A DNA stretch of 64,000 bases, from the NCBI GenBank assembly GCA_964019155.1, contig OZ025239.1:97501-161500 (forward strand), given 5' to 3'. Within the stretch, counting starts at the first letter, position 1. Every line of letters starts with the position of its first letter. The stretch is from Osedax fenrisi. Lineage: Eukaryota > Annelida > Polychaeta > Sabellida > Siboglinidae. This document shows, in pieces, positions 12,033 to 22,471 of the stretch. Below the pieces are notes generated by a model. It was given only the letters and a program-made list of their open reading frames with translations, had not been told where the DNA came from and did not search any database. The position numbers and the translations under genes were made by a program.

Positions 12033-15000
12033 CTAATAGATAACCGTATTAGTAACAGAAACTAAATTTGAAATAAATATTTGAGATCTTCAATTTTGTT
12101 AAATACCCGACAATTTAGGTACCGATCCAAAATGTGTGATATTTGATATTATACAGCCCTATAGGTATATTACCTTTATTAACATATCACCCTATATAAT
12201 ACACTAGATATAGCTGCCACTATGTCCTCCACTATATACTATGTACTTCCTAGACCTATATAACGGTGGTGATAGTGGTAGTAATGATAGTAGTAGTAGT
12301 GGTAGTGGTAGTGGTAGTGGTAGTGGTAGTAGTAGTGCTAGTGGTAGTGGTGGTGGTAGTGGTAGTGGTAGTGGTAGTAGTAGTGATGGTGGTAGTGGTA
12401 GTGGTAGTGGTAGTGGTAGTGGTAGTGGTAGTGGTAGTGGTAGTGGTAGTGGTAGTAGTAGTGCTAGTGGTAGTGGTGGTGGTAGTGGTAGTGGTAGTGG
12501 TAGTGGTAGTGGTAGTGATGGTGGTAGTGGTAGTGGTAGTGGTAGTGGTAGTGGTAGTAGTGGTGGTAGTGATGGTGGTAGTGGTAGTGGTAGTGGTGGT
12601 AGTGGTAGTAGTAGTGGTAGTGGTGGTGGTAGTAGTGGTAGTGGTAGTGGTAGTGGTAGTAGTGGTGGTAGTGATGGTGGTAGTGATGGTGGTAGTGGTA
12701 GTGGTAGTAGTGGTGGTAGTGATGGTGGTAGTGGTAGTGGTAGTGGTGGTAGTGGTAGTAGTAGTGGTAGTGGTGGTGATAGTAGTGGTGGTGGTAGTGG
12801 TAGTGGTGGTGGTAGTGGTAGTGGTATCACGTGATATAGAACTAGTATCATGTGGCTATCGCACACACATACGCGTGATGTATGTATATAGATAATGTCA
12901 TTATATATATATATATATATAATAATAATTTATATAGGTAAGTGAGTTGTAAGAAAACGTGACAATATTATTTTATAAATGAACTAACATGAAATGGCTT
13001 ATATTTAGTCCATTATAGTCGTGATAAATCTGTATTTAATGTAAAATGAATGTGTACAACTATGATTAATATATGACTTGTATACAATACATCATATTAC
13101 ATAACATATTACAATGTAGTAGATTATTATTGATTACACCGATGACACCTCCTATATTGATGTGATAACGATTACTACTTCCTTATAAGCATTACTACTT
13201 CCTTATAAGGATTACTACTTCCTTATAAGCATTACTACTTCCTTATAAGCATTACTACTTCCTTATAAGCATTACTACTTCCTTATAAGCATTACTACTT
13301 CCTTATAAGCATTACTACTTCCTTATAAGCATTATTACTTCCTTATAAGCATTACTACTTCCTTATAAGCATTACTACTTCCTTATAAGCATTACTACTT
13401 CCTTATAAGGATTACTACTTCCTTATAAGCATTACTACTTCCTTATAAGGATTACTACTTCCTTATAAGCATTACTACTTCCTTATAAGGATTACTACTT
13501 CCTTATAAGGATTACTACTTCCTTATAAGCATTACTACATCCTTATAAGGATTACTACTTCCTTATAAGCATTACTACTTCCTTATAAGCATTACTACTT
13601 CCTTATAAGCATTACTACTTCCTTATACGCATTACTACTTCCTTATAAGGATTACTACTTCCTTATAAGGATTACTACTTCCTTATAATCATTACTACTT
13701 CCTTATAAGCATTACTACTTCCTTATAAGCATTACTACTTCCTTATAAGCATTACTACTTCCTTATAAGCATTACTACTTCCTTATAAGCATTACTACTT
13801 CCTTATAAGCATTACTACTTCCTTATAAGCATTACTACTTCCTTATAAGTATTACTACTTTCTTATAATCATTACTACTTCCTTATAAGTATTACTACTT
13901 TCTTATAATCATTACTACTTCCTTATAAGCATTACTACTTCCTTATAAGGATTACTACTTCCTTATAAGGATTACTACTTCCTTATAAGGATTACTACTT
14001 TCTTATAATCATTACTACTTCCTTATAAGCATTACTACTTCCTTATAAGCATTACTACTTCCTTATAAGTATTACTACTTTCTTATAATCATTACTACTT
14101 CCTTATAAGCATTACTACTTCCTTATAAGGATTACTACTTCCTTATAAGGATTACTACTTCCTTATAAGGATTACTACTTCCTTATAAGGATTACTACTT
14201 CCTTATAAGCATTACTACTTCCTTATAAGGATTACTACTTCCTTATAAGCATTACTACTTCCTTATAAGCATTACTACTTCCTTATAAGTATTACTACTT
14301 TCTTATAATCATTACTACTTCCTTATAAGCATTACTACTTCCTTATAAGGATTACTACTTCCTTATAAGGATTACTACTTCCTTATAAGGATTACTACTT
14401 CCTTATAAGCATTACTACTTCCTTATAAGGATTACACTTCCTTATAAGCATTACTACTTCCTTATAAGGATTACTACTTCCTTATAAGGATTACTACTTC
14501 CTTATAAGCATTACTACTTCCTTATAAGCATTACTACTTCCTTATAAGTATTACTACTTTCTTATAATCATTACTACTTCCTTATAAGCATTACTACTTC
14601 TTATAAGGATTACTACTTCCTTATAAGGATTACTACTTCCTTATAAGGATTACTACTTCCTTATAAGGATTACTACTTCCTTATAAGGATTACTACTTCC
14701 TTATAAGTATTACTACTTTCTTATAATCATTACTACTTCCTTATAAGCATTACTACTTCCTTATAAGGATTACTACTTCCTTATAAGGATTACTACTTCC
14801 TTATAAGGATTACTACTTCCTTATAAGCATTACTACTTCCTTATAAGGATTACTACTTCCTTATAAGCATTACTACTTCCTTATAAGGATTACTACTTCC
14901 TTATAAGGATTACTACTTCCTTATAAGCATTACTACTTCCTTATAAGGATTACTACTTCCTTATAAGGATTACTACTTCCTTATAAGGATTACTACTTCC

Positions 15001-16471
15001 TTATAAACATTACTACTTCCTTATAAGCATTACTACTTCCTTATAAGCATTACTACTTCCTTATAAGTATTACTACTTCCTTTTAAGGATTACTACTTCC
15101 TTATAAGCATTACTACTTCCTTATAATCATTACTACTTCCTTATAAGTATTACTACTTCCTTATAAGCATTACTACTTCCTTATAAGAATTACTACTTCC
15201 TTATAAGCATTACTACTTCCTTATAAGCATTACTACTTCCTTATAAGCATTACTACTTCCTTATAAGTATTACTACTTTCTTATAAGGATTACTACTTCC
15301 TTATAAGCATTACTACTTCCTTATAAGGAAGTATAGCAACACGTGACCTATATCCGATAATGAACACGTGAGACATTGGTTATTAATATTAATGTTTATT
15401 AGATTCATACTAATACTTGTGTATATTAATATTAATTAATTTCTCAGTAATTAGTCTGATATATGGGTATTTCTGAGATATAGAGAGGCTGATATATAAA
15501 TAATTGACTATAATACTACCAGTGTCATAAACATCATAGGATTGACTACTAAAAGCGAAGTTATATTATCACAGATATATAATTACATATAAGTGGATAT
15601 TATTGATTACTGTTTATGATTAATATGTTTATTATCATTGCAAACATGCTTATTATTATTGTAAGCCCGCGTACCTGTAATGAGATGATGTGACCTAATA
15701 TTCTCTGGGCTCCCCCTCAGCACAACTCCAATATAATTCACCGGGATCTCAAGGCCGAGAATGTATTCCTCATCAACAACAACATTGTCAAGGTCGGAGA
15801 TTTCGGTTTCAGTATATACAGGTCAGTGTATGCAGGCTCATATGCAGGCTTATATCAAGAAGTAGATATGTGACTTGTGTTTATTAACGTTAAATAAATA
15901 GTAATGCTGAAGAGTTTGAAATATAGGTGACATATACCATTAAATATACCATGGTTTTAAATAATTTCAAAATGAAAAGTATTGTTACATAATAATTAAG
16001 CATCTTTACAAAATATGTTTACTTTTATATTGAAAATGGAACTATTGATTTATCATATTTCTTGAGTATGGATGTAATTTAAAGAAAAATTACACTATAT
16101 TCTTAAAACAAACACTATATATTACATTTTTATTGTATTCAAAAATGTACATAACTTTTCATTTATAATATTGATATCTTTTTCAAATCTATATGTAAAT
16201 AAATATAAACTACAAATAAAATGATAAATAAATAGTTTGCAGTACAGATGGCACATGGCAATATTTCATTAATTTCACAGTTTTGATGCATTGCAATATT
16301 ATAATGCATGTGCAATACTGAATAACTGCAGCTTAATACCAATATGTATCTCTTCTGTATTACTATTAATCACGCAAGTGATTAAAACATCAATTTAATT
16401 AATTAAATATCCAGAATAATAATTTACATTCAATGTATTATAATTAAATATATACCGGATATATACATTAG

Positions 16472-16516
<45 letters not shown>

Positions 16517-19500
16517 TAAGAAACACTTTTCTATGATATTATTGTTAACCTAGTTATTATAGATCAACATCCTGTTACCCTCTCATTTATTTCTCCCTAA
16601 CTCTTGTAGTACTCCTTACCGTGAACAGAATACTATTATGTACATCGCATGTGAATGTTCTTCTCCCTCACCCCCTCTTCCCTTACACCCCTGTCCCTCA
16701 CACACCCCTTCTCTCCCACTACCCTAACCTCACACACCCCTTCTCCCCTCCCGCAGTACCCCGTCCTCTACACTGAACACATTCTGTGGGTCTCCTCCTT
16801 ATGCTGCTCCCGAACTCTTTAGAGATGACAGCTACATAGGAATGTAAGTTACCTTTACCGGGTAAAGGCTTTACCCCCATGGTGTGTTCTGTAACCTAAT
16901 ACTTGGAATATTTGATACCCTAATCCAAGTTTGCTATTTAATATAACTATAGGTGTTTGTTACCTTATGAATCATGCTTTGAATTATTATATATATATAT
17001 ATATATATTGGTTTATCAATAGATTTAAAAGTAAACAAAATATGCTTAAACATTTGTCTCTGTATTATATTATTTAAGTTCATCAATTTATTTATTTTGT
17101 AATTTAAAAAATATATATGCAAGATTTAAAAGATATATTACAATTTACTTTTATTATTTAATATTATATAATACCTTACATTCATACACTATATGTTTTA
17201 TATTATTTAAAGAATCATTTAAGGATGCAGTAATGATTATTTTATATTGGGGCGGCGGGGGTAATATTGTAGTATAGTCTATAAACACTTCATTGTCATC
17301 ATACTCTATATATTAATAATATTGGAGGGGTGGACCCCTCCCAACACCCCCCTCTATTACTTCACCCATAATAATCATTACATGCATTATATGGGTATCA
17401 TGTATTATGTACATGCAATACATTCATTATATGTGCTATATACTTCACAAGCTTGAGGACAGTGTAGAATAATAAATAAACATAATTGTTCATACATTAT
17501 TTATTTTGTGATATTATAAAAACATAATATATTATTTTAGATTGTTATAAGAATCAAGTGGTTACGTTATGTATTACTTTCACTATATGCCCTATAACAT
17601 GTTTTACATGACATATATTAATAACATGCTAAATTCTCTACATTCATTATATTTATCCTATATAGGTACCAACTTTACACTCTTACATGGCATTATATCT
17701 ATAAGAAACATTTCATTGACACTGTTACATGTGTAGTATATATATAAAGACTTCACCCTGATGTAAACGAATTCATTTCATGTTTAATTCATTATATGTA
17801 TTCATTACATTGTATTGTTTTTATTAGTTTGATGGAGTTGTAACTTCAGGAACTTAGATGAAGTTTTCACTTATAACCATATATGGTTCTGATGTCCCTT
17901 TGAAGCCGCTCTCATGTTAAGGCATCCATGGTTTTAACAATGGCCGATCATTTATTTATACACAATTATATAAGATCACTTCTAAATAATATGTTAAGAC
18001 CTATTGTATTGATGTGAAGCCGTATCCTACTACTTGTGTGCATAGCCAACTGACCTACACAGGTAGTTATATTCACTATATGTATAGATACCCTACATAT
18101 ACCCTATATAATCACTATACTCACTATGTAACCCTTGCCATCAGCTACGTGGACATTTGGGCCCTAGGAATAATGCTGTACTTCCTAGTGACTGGGGTGA
18201 TCCCCTTTAGAGCTGATACTGTAGCTAAACTTAAGCGATGCATCATCGATGGTTCATACAGCTTACCTCAGTACATCTCGTCCGATTTAAAGAGGTTAGT
18301 AGATGGGTAACCACATCTGAGTGCAGTATAATACATTGTCTACTTTAAATATATTGAATACATCCCAGCTTACAGTAATAGCAGCATAATAGAATACATA
18401 ATAGCATCAAATGTTAACATTGTGCCAATAAAAGTATATTATGCTGCTACTATAATAATATCAACATAATATCAACATAATAGCAGCATAATGTAAACAA
18501 TTGAGGCTATTATTCTGCTATTACTGTTTGCTGGGTTAGATAGGATTTACATACATTATATTTAATTAAAAAATTACTAGGATTATATTTCCTAGATGAT
18601 AACTCCCTGATGATATCTCTTTTTGTAGTTCTTAATTTACATTGACTCTAGATATTTCTATTCATTGGTAAACTAAAACAGTACTTCCTGGTAATAATAA
18701 TACAATTTCATATATATATAATTATGATAATTAAATATCTGTAAATACAACCAAGGAATACAAAACATATATATATATATATAATTTATAACGGCATTCA
18801 ATAGTAAGGTGATGTTTACATGGTAAATATCTACTGAGGTAACACTAAGGTAAACACTCTCGTACATTTCAGGCTACTTTTACTACACAATGAAAGTCGT
18901 GGTCGTGAAAGCTGAAATACCACTCTTTTATTCACCATATAAACACGCCATATTACAATAGCCTATTACCCATCTGAATTAGTCATGAACATATCTTATT
19001 TGCTATGGGTTCAGAATGTAACAATCACTTCTTATTTGCTATGGGTTCAGAATGTAGCAATCACTTCTTATTTGCTATGGGTTCAGAATATAACAACCAC
19101 TTCTTATTTGCTATGGGTTCAGAATGTAACAATCACTTCTTATTTGCTATGAGTTCAGAATATAGCAACCACTTCTTATTTGCTATGGGTTCAGAATGTA
19201 ATAATCACTTCTTATTTGCTATGGGTTCAGAATATAACAATCACTTCTTATTTGCTATGGGTTCAGAATATAGCAACCACTTCTTATTTGCTATGGGTTC
19301 AGAATGTAATAATCACTTCTTATTTGCTATGGGTTCAGAATGTAACAATCACTTCTTATTTTCTATGGGTTCAGAATGTAGCAATCACTTCTTATTTGCT
19401 ATGGGTTCAGAATGTAACAACCACTTCTTATTTGCTATGGGTTCAGAATATAACAACCACTTCTTATTTGCTATGGGTTCAGAATGTAACAATCACTTCT

Positions 19501-21583
19501 TATTTGCTATGGGTTCAGAATGTAACAACCACTTCTTATTTGCTATGGGTTCAGAATGTAACAATCACTTCTTATTTGCTATGGGTTCAGAATATAACAA
19601 TCACTTCTTATTTGCTATGGGTTCAGAATGTAACAGCCACTTCTTATTTGCTATGGGTTCAAAATATAACAACCACTTCTTATTTGCTATGGGTTCAGAA
19701 TATAACAACCACTTCTTATTTGCTATGGGTTCAGAATGTAACAATCACTTCTTATTTGCTATGAGTTCAGAATATAGCAACCACTTCTTATTTGCTATGG
19801 GTTCAGAATGTAATAATCACTTCTTATTTGCTATGGGTTCAGAATATAACAATCACTTCTTATTTGCTATGGGTTCAGAATATAGCAACCACTTCTTATT
19901 TGCTATGGGTTCAGAATGTAATAATCACTTCTTATTTGCTATGGGTTCAGAATATAACAATCACTTCTTATTTGCTATGGGTTCAGAATATAACAATCAC
20001 TTCTTATTTGCCATGGGTTCAGAATATAACAACCACTTCTTATTTGCTATGGGTTCAGAATGTAACAATCACTTCTTTCATAATAAATAATGATTATGTG
20101 ATGAACTTTCTACATCCTGCAAACAATCGTATATTGCAAATGTCACAATTATGTCACTATTATGTCATGTGATTCATGATGTGAATACATCTCGTGATCA
20201 TATACATATAAACATAAATATATAAAAGTCATGTTGATGAATTCATTATAATACTTCAAATATAATAAAATATCGTTTAAGTTATTTAGATGTAGTTTCC
20301 AGTTACAGTGATGCACAGTTTTACAATAATACGACGATATAACTCACTCCCCCCCCACCTTATGACTCATGCCCTCCCTCGCCACCGCTAGTCTGATAAC
20401 ATCGATACTGAAGCCTGTACCATGCGAACGTCTCTCTCTGGATGACATCCGCAACAGTGGCTGGCTATCTGGTAGTGTGTTCCCTGAACCGTTGGTGGCA
20501 TTCAACCGTAATCCGACTGACCAACACGAGACTCCCACTGAGGCGGAGAAAGAGACCCATCAACGTTTGCTCAGTCTCGGTATCGATGAGGAGCACTACT
20601 CTAGGGCTCACGGTTATCCCCCACACATAGCTACCCCCACACATACCTACACCCACCCATAGCTACCCCCCACCCATAGCTACCCCCACCCATAGCTACC
20701 CCCATCCATAGCTACCCCCCACACATAGCTACCCCCCACCTATAGCTACCCCCCATCCATAGCTACCCCCCATCCATAGCTACCCCCCACCCATAGCTAC
20801 CCCCCACCTATAGCTACCCCCCATCCATAGCTACCCCCCATCCATAGCTACCCCCCACCCATAGCTACCCCCCACCCATAGCTACCCCCCACCCATAGCT
20901 ACCCCCCATCCATAGCTACCCCCCACCCATACCTACCCCCCACACATACCTACCCCCCACACATAGCTACCCCCCACACATACCTACCCCCCACACATAG
21001 CTACCCCCCACACATACCTACCCCCCACACATAGCTACCCCCCACACATACCTACCCCCCACACATAGCTACCCCTTACACATACCTACGCCCCACACAT
21101 AGCTACCCCCCACACATACCTACCCCCCACACATAGCTACCCCCCACACATACCTACCCCCACCCATAGCTACCCCCCACCCATAGCTACCCCCATCCAT
21201 AGCTACCCCCATTAATATAAATGTATACCATTTTTAAAAAACTACTAATTCAGAATATTTTTAAATATTATAATTTATATTACATGCTTTCGTATATAAA
21301 ATATTATAAATAATGCCCGTATTCACTTATACGCTGATATTTCACTGAAGCATAGTTAATACTACTCACCATTGTTGCAGGTAAAGATTCTCGCAGCAGT
21401 ATTACTGGAATCTACCGGATCATTCTGCACAGATGTCAGAAGCGCAATGACAACACAGAGGGTCTAGATGAGGACATACATGAAGGAACCATGTCCTCTA
21501 CTAGAGAAGCTACCGCATCAGCCCGTGAGAGTCCCCCCTCCGTGGCTAGGACCCAATTGTCTAAGTTCTGCGCGATCTTGTGA
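9646..21583 (+). CDS. NIM1K: NIM1-type serine/threonine protein kinase (AMPK-related), 3' seven exons
   Basis: Seven exons join in consistent phase: 9646-9767, 11793-11939, 15721-15821, 16757-16843, 18145-18294, 20392-20612 and 21381-21583. They give about 342 residues from just before the VAIK lysine to the stop. Family hallmarks are VAIKILDKTKLD, SREISSM, NIIHRDLKAENVF, KVGDFGFS, LNTFCGSPPYAAPELF and YVDIWALG, then the NIM1-like tail GKDSRSSITGIYRIILHR. All core catalytic residues visible here are intact: Lys of VAIK at 9660, HRD at 15739-15747, DFG at 15799-15807 and APE at 16806-16814. Thr of LNTFCG (16779) is the position phosphorylated by LKB1 in AMPK-related kinases. The protein ends CAIL. 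The N-terminal exon(s) with the glycine loop are outside the window. NIM1 is known as a member of the AMPK/MARK-related kinases with poorly known substrates. Its 3' end faces the 3' end of TFB1M. Confidence 0.93.
9768..9930 (+). repeat. pyrimidine-rich tcctcc-type array at a splice donor
   Basis: Degenerate tcctcc/tcttcc/ttatcc units begin just after the exon boundary at 9767 and run about 160 bp with no G on the plus (sense) strand. The proline/leucine-rich and arginine-rich frames across it are low-complexity artefacts. Confidence 0.9.
10033..10393. repeat. 14-bp minisatellite (agcctagcactgca)
   Basis: About 25 units of agcctagcactgca, with variants (agtctagc, agcactgcaag) and two copies reading cctagcttct. 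It lies in the kinase intron between 9767 and 11793. Confidence 0.92.
10394..10680. other. intronic unique sequence
   Basis: Unique, A+T-rich intron sequence. A short inverted repeat is present around 10480-10515 (cctatagtatatatcctag and gtgtatatagtatat). No exon is seen. Confidence 0.5.
10681..10964. repeat. 10-bp minisatellite (gtaatagaag)
   Basis: About 28 units of a 10-bp motif: gtaatagaac, gtaatagaat, gtaatagaag, gtagtagaag and similar. The plus strand has almost no C apart from the acg variants. The period matches one helical turn. Open frames on the minus strand are repeat artefacts. Confidence 0.93.
10965..11792 (+). other. intron sequence with TA microsatellite and a duplicated 3' splice region
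   Basis: Contains a cluster of tgacatcac/gatgtcatca inverted motifs near 11130-11190, a TA run at about 11408-11447, and at about 11616-11675 a diverged copy of the following exon's 3' splice region (see the pseudogene entry). No independent gene is seen. Confidence 0.6.
11616..11675 (+). pseudogene. partial duplicate of the NIM1K exon-2 start
   Basis: Reads cctatctacggtcgccag, then gtggcagaaactctggctaa, then actaaaaag. This matches the real acceptor and exon start at about 11770-11813 (cctatctacggtcaccag, then gtggtggaaaccctggctaa) for roughly 45 bp and then diverges. It carries an intact AG and would encode VAETLAKL followed by unrelated sequence, so it looks like a decoy copy and not a functional exon. 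Confidence 0.8.
11793..11939 (+). CDS. NIM1K: NIM1K exon (hinge to alpha-E)
   Basis: Begins in phase 0 after ggtcaccag and encodes VVETLAKLYLIMEYCSAGEL, then FTRITSNGRLQEDDARPIF, ending AQVVSAIDHM. This is the hinge and upper C-lobe. It ends in phase 0 at atg|gtttca, an atypical donor. The next exon continues directly with HNSNIIHRDLK, which supports the boundary. Confidence 0.9.
11984..12029. repeat. TA microsatellite
   Basis: Uninterrupted TA run in the kinase intron, about 45 bp after the splice donor. Confidence 0.95.
12264..12826. repeat. ggtagt hexanucleotide array, 560 bp
   Basis: Imperfect ggtagt, agtagt and ggtggt units with occasional gatggt and gctagt. Because the unit is a multiple of three, several frames stay open (Gly-Ser and Val-rich on plus, Pro-Leu on minus). 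They lie inside an intron and are not genes. The plus strand has almost no C. Confidence 0.95.
12827..13170. other. intronic unique sequence
   Basis: A+T-rich spacer between two arrays, with a short TA run near 12903. No exon is seen. Confidence 0.5.
13171..15328. repeat. 20-bp minisatellite, about 108 copies, 2.16 kb
   Basis: The unit is attactacttccttataagc, with the last position(s) varying among gc, gg, gt and tc. It keeps exact 20-bp register until single-base deletions near 14432 and 14600. Units ending gg form CCTTATAAGG at the junction with the next unit. Blocks such as the gt unit followed by ttcttataatc recur, indicating block amplification. It lies in the kinase intron 11940-15720. 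Confidence 0.97.
15329..15720 (+). other. 3' end of a NIM1K intron
   Basis: Unique sequence ending in the strong acceptor tccccctcag. Around 15440-15520 it carries ctgagatatagagaggctga and related sequence resembling the small MITE at 4461. Confidence 0.55.
15721..15821 (+). CDS. NIM1K: NIM1K exon (catalytic loop and DFG)
   Basis: Encodes HNSNIIHRDLKAENVFLINN, then NIVKVGDFGFSIY. HRD is at 15739-15747 and DFG at 15799-15807, both intact. The acceptor is cccctcag and the donor ag|gtcagt, phase 2. Confidence 0.95.
15822..16756 (+). other. NIM1K intron
   Basis: A+T-rich intron with a TA microsatellite near 16476-16511 and a pyrimidine-rich stretch (about 16655-16755) leading to the acceptor ctcccgcag. 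No other feature is seen. Confidence 0.6.
16757..16843 (+). CDS. NIM1K: NIM1K exon (activation loop and APE)
   Basis: Encodes TPSSTLNTFCGSPPYAAPEL, then FRDDSYIG. The Thr at 16779-16781 is the activation-loop site that LKB1 phosphorylates in AMPK-related kinases. The donor is at|gtaagt, phase 2. The split codon completes with c of the next exon to give Ile. Confidence 0.95.
16844..17830 (+). other. NIM1K intron, 5' part
   Basis: A+T-rich intron with a TA run near 16988-17008 and a short C/G-rich imperfect inverted repeat around 17245-17350. No exon is seen. Confidence 0.5.
17831..18066 (-). mobile_element. tRNA-derived SINE, copy 1 (reverse orientation)
   Basis: Shares the body cttatcttag-like 3' part, tgtccctttgaagccgctct, catgttaaggcatccatgg and the terminal tRNA-like part with three other copies in the window. 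On the minus strand its head reads taggtcagttggctatgc, resembling a tRNA A box. The B box is degenerate. It ends about 80 bp before the acceptor of the next NIM1K exon. Confidence 0.8.
18145..18294 (+). CDS. NIM1K: NIM1K exon (kinase C-lobe)
   Basis: Encodes YVDIWALGIMLYFLVTGVIP, then FRADTVAKLKRCIIDGSYSL, then PQYISSDLK. The DxWxxG alpha-F motif is intact. The acceptor is tgccatcag|c and the donor ag|gttagt, phase 2. An open frame continues upstream from 18014 through part of the SINE, but that part is not kinase sequence. Confidence 0.95.
18295..18992 (+). other. NIM1K intron, 5' part
   Basis: A+T-rich unique sequence. It has an inverted arrangement of ataatagcagcataat-type motifs at 18370-18530 and TA runs near 18707 and 18766. 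No exon is seen. Confidence 0.5.
18993..20078. repeat. 36-bp minisatellite, about 30 copies
   Basis: The unit is cttatttgctatgggttcag followed by aatgtaacaatcactt. Variants are gagttcag, aatatagc, aatataac and aaccac. Runs of variants repeat (for example about 19141-19320 and about 19753-19930), which shows block duplication. Since 36 is divisible by three, a 361-residue open frame of a 12-residue repeat (MGSECNNHFLFA) crosses it. It sits inside an intron between kinase exons, so coding is unlikely. Confidence 0.96.
20079..20391 (+). other. 3' end of a NIM1K intron
   Basis: Unique sequence ending with a pyrimidine-rich tract and the acceptor gccaccgctag. No other feature is seen. Confidence 0.5.
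20392..20612 (+). CDS. NIM1K: NIM1K exon (end of kinase domain and linker)
   Basis: Encodes LITSILKPVPCERLSLDDIR, then NSGWLSGSVFPEPLVAF, and later LLSLGIDEEHYSRAHG. This matches the end of the kinase fold and the NIM1-specific linker. It ends in phase 1 at cacg|gttatc, and a C-rich minisatellite begins at once after the donor. Confidence 0.92.
20613..21212. repeat. C-rich 16-17-bp minisatellite (catagctacccccca)
   Basis: About 36 units of catagctacccccca or catacctacccccca starting directly at the splice donor (gttatcccccacacatagct). The terminal dinucleotide of the preceding word varies (cc, ac, tc). It fills most of the intron 20613-21380. Confidence 0.95.
21381..21583 (+). CDS. NIM1K: NIM1K last exon with CAIL C-terminus
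   Basis: The acceptor is attgttgcag. It encodes KDSRSSITGIYRIILHR, a Glu/Asp/Ser/Thr-rich spacer, and LSKFCAIL before tga at 21581-21583. The SSITGxYRIILHR block is the strongest NIM1-specific match. The last four residues fit a CaaX prenylation motif with Leu at the end. Confidence 0.93.
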
Positions 21584-21787
21584 TAACTAAACCCCCCCCC
21601 CTCCCCCCGCACCACCCCCGGTATTCTAACACCGCCCCTGAACCCCTACCCCCACAACCGATCGACTACTTGCCGTCCAATGAGAAGGGAGAGGAGGCGG
21701 AGTCACAGAGCATGGAAATCAACTTGTACTAACCCCACCTCATTTTTATAAACCTATTTTGTTAATTTGTTATCGCGATTACATTAA

Positions 21788-21826
<39 letters not shown>

Positions 21827-22233
21827 TATATTGCCATACTTTACGACCAGGAAGGATGCTTGTTACTTGAGATGATTGAGAGACAGACAGACCCTCAATG
21901 ATAAATGAGGAGTGAGTTATGTGTAATCATGCTATACCTAAGTTTACCAAAGTTTACCTAATATTTCGATGGCGATATGATTACATACTTTTGGTGTACT
22001 ATGCCCGGCAATATCGTTATCTGAATGCTAGGTATACCTAGGTAGTAGTACATAGGCATTCATTACACAATCACACTGGTGAGTCATCATAGATTGGTGA
22101 CTCATCATAGATTGGTGACTCATTACGACAATAACTAATACCACACGACTGTGTTAGCAATATTTATATACCGTACGCCCGCGCTATAAATATCAATGAC
22201 GACGACGATTATAATAATAATAAACACAATTAT
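21584..22233. other. convergent intergenic and 3' UTR region
   Basis: Lies between the stop codons of NIM1K (+) and TFB1M (-). It holds a possible poly(A) signal attaaa at 21783-21788 for the kinase, a GA microsatellite (21787-21826) and a short direct repeat of gattggtgactcat (about 22090-22125). No gene is seen. Confidence 0.65.
21787..21826. repeat. GA microsatellite
   Basis: A GA run with one interruption (gcga), directly after the attaaa motif. Confidence 0.95.
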
Positions 22234-22471
22234 TCAATGCCCGACTTGGTTATTATTAGTAGGATGGGGTGGTTCGTGATGGTGGTAGGTTTGTTTCGAG
22301 GCCCGGAAGTCATATAGTTGGATGTGGGGGTAGCGTGAGCACATCATACTGTAGGCTTGCACTAATCGTGTGAACTCGTTTACATGCAGAGCGTAACTCC
22401 TCGTGTCCCCGTTTACGTCGGCCAATGAGAGCAGCTCTAGGTGCAGGTCAGTGTCGACGGGGAATAGGTTT
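22234..22471 (-). CDS. TFB1M: TFB1M last exon (C-terminal helical domain)
   Basis: The acceptor on the minus strand is acctcacag, then NLFPVDTDLHLELLSLADV, later LHVNEFTRLVQAYSMMCSRY and IQLYDFRASK, and a His/Pro/Asn-rich tail to tga at 22236-22234. It matches the C-terminal region of TFB1M (LADxD and YxxMC-like stretches). Confidence 0.92.

Noticed and set aside
12204..12895. Gly-Ser, poly-Val and Pro-Leu frames over the ggtagt array
   Set aside because: Triplet-multiple microsatellite open in several frames on both strands, inside a kinase intron.
13171..15328. CRISPR array
   Set aside because: Units are directly adjacent with no unique spacers, in a eukaryotic intron; the other arrays fail for the same reason.
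18014..18144. N-terminal extension of the kinase exon frame upstream of 18145
   Set aside because: This part is SINE and unique intron sequence; the phase and the acceptor at 18143-18144 give a perfect family match without it.
20613..20662. Continuation of the kinase frame past 20612 (YPPHIATPTH...)
   Set aside because: It translates the C-rich minisatellite; splicing at 20612 restores the conserved GKDSRSSITG sequence.
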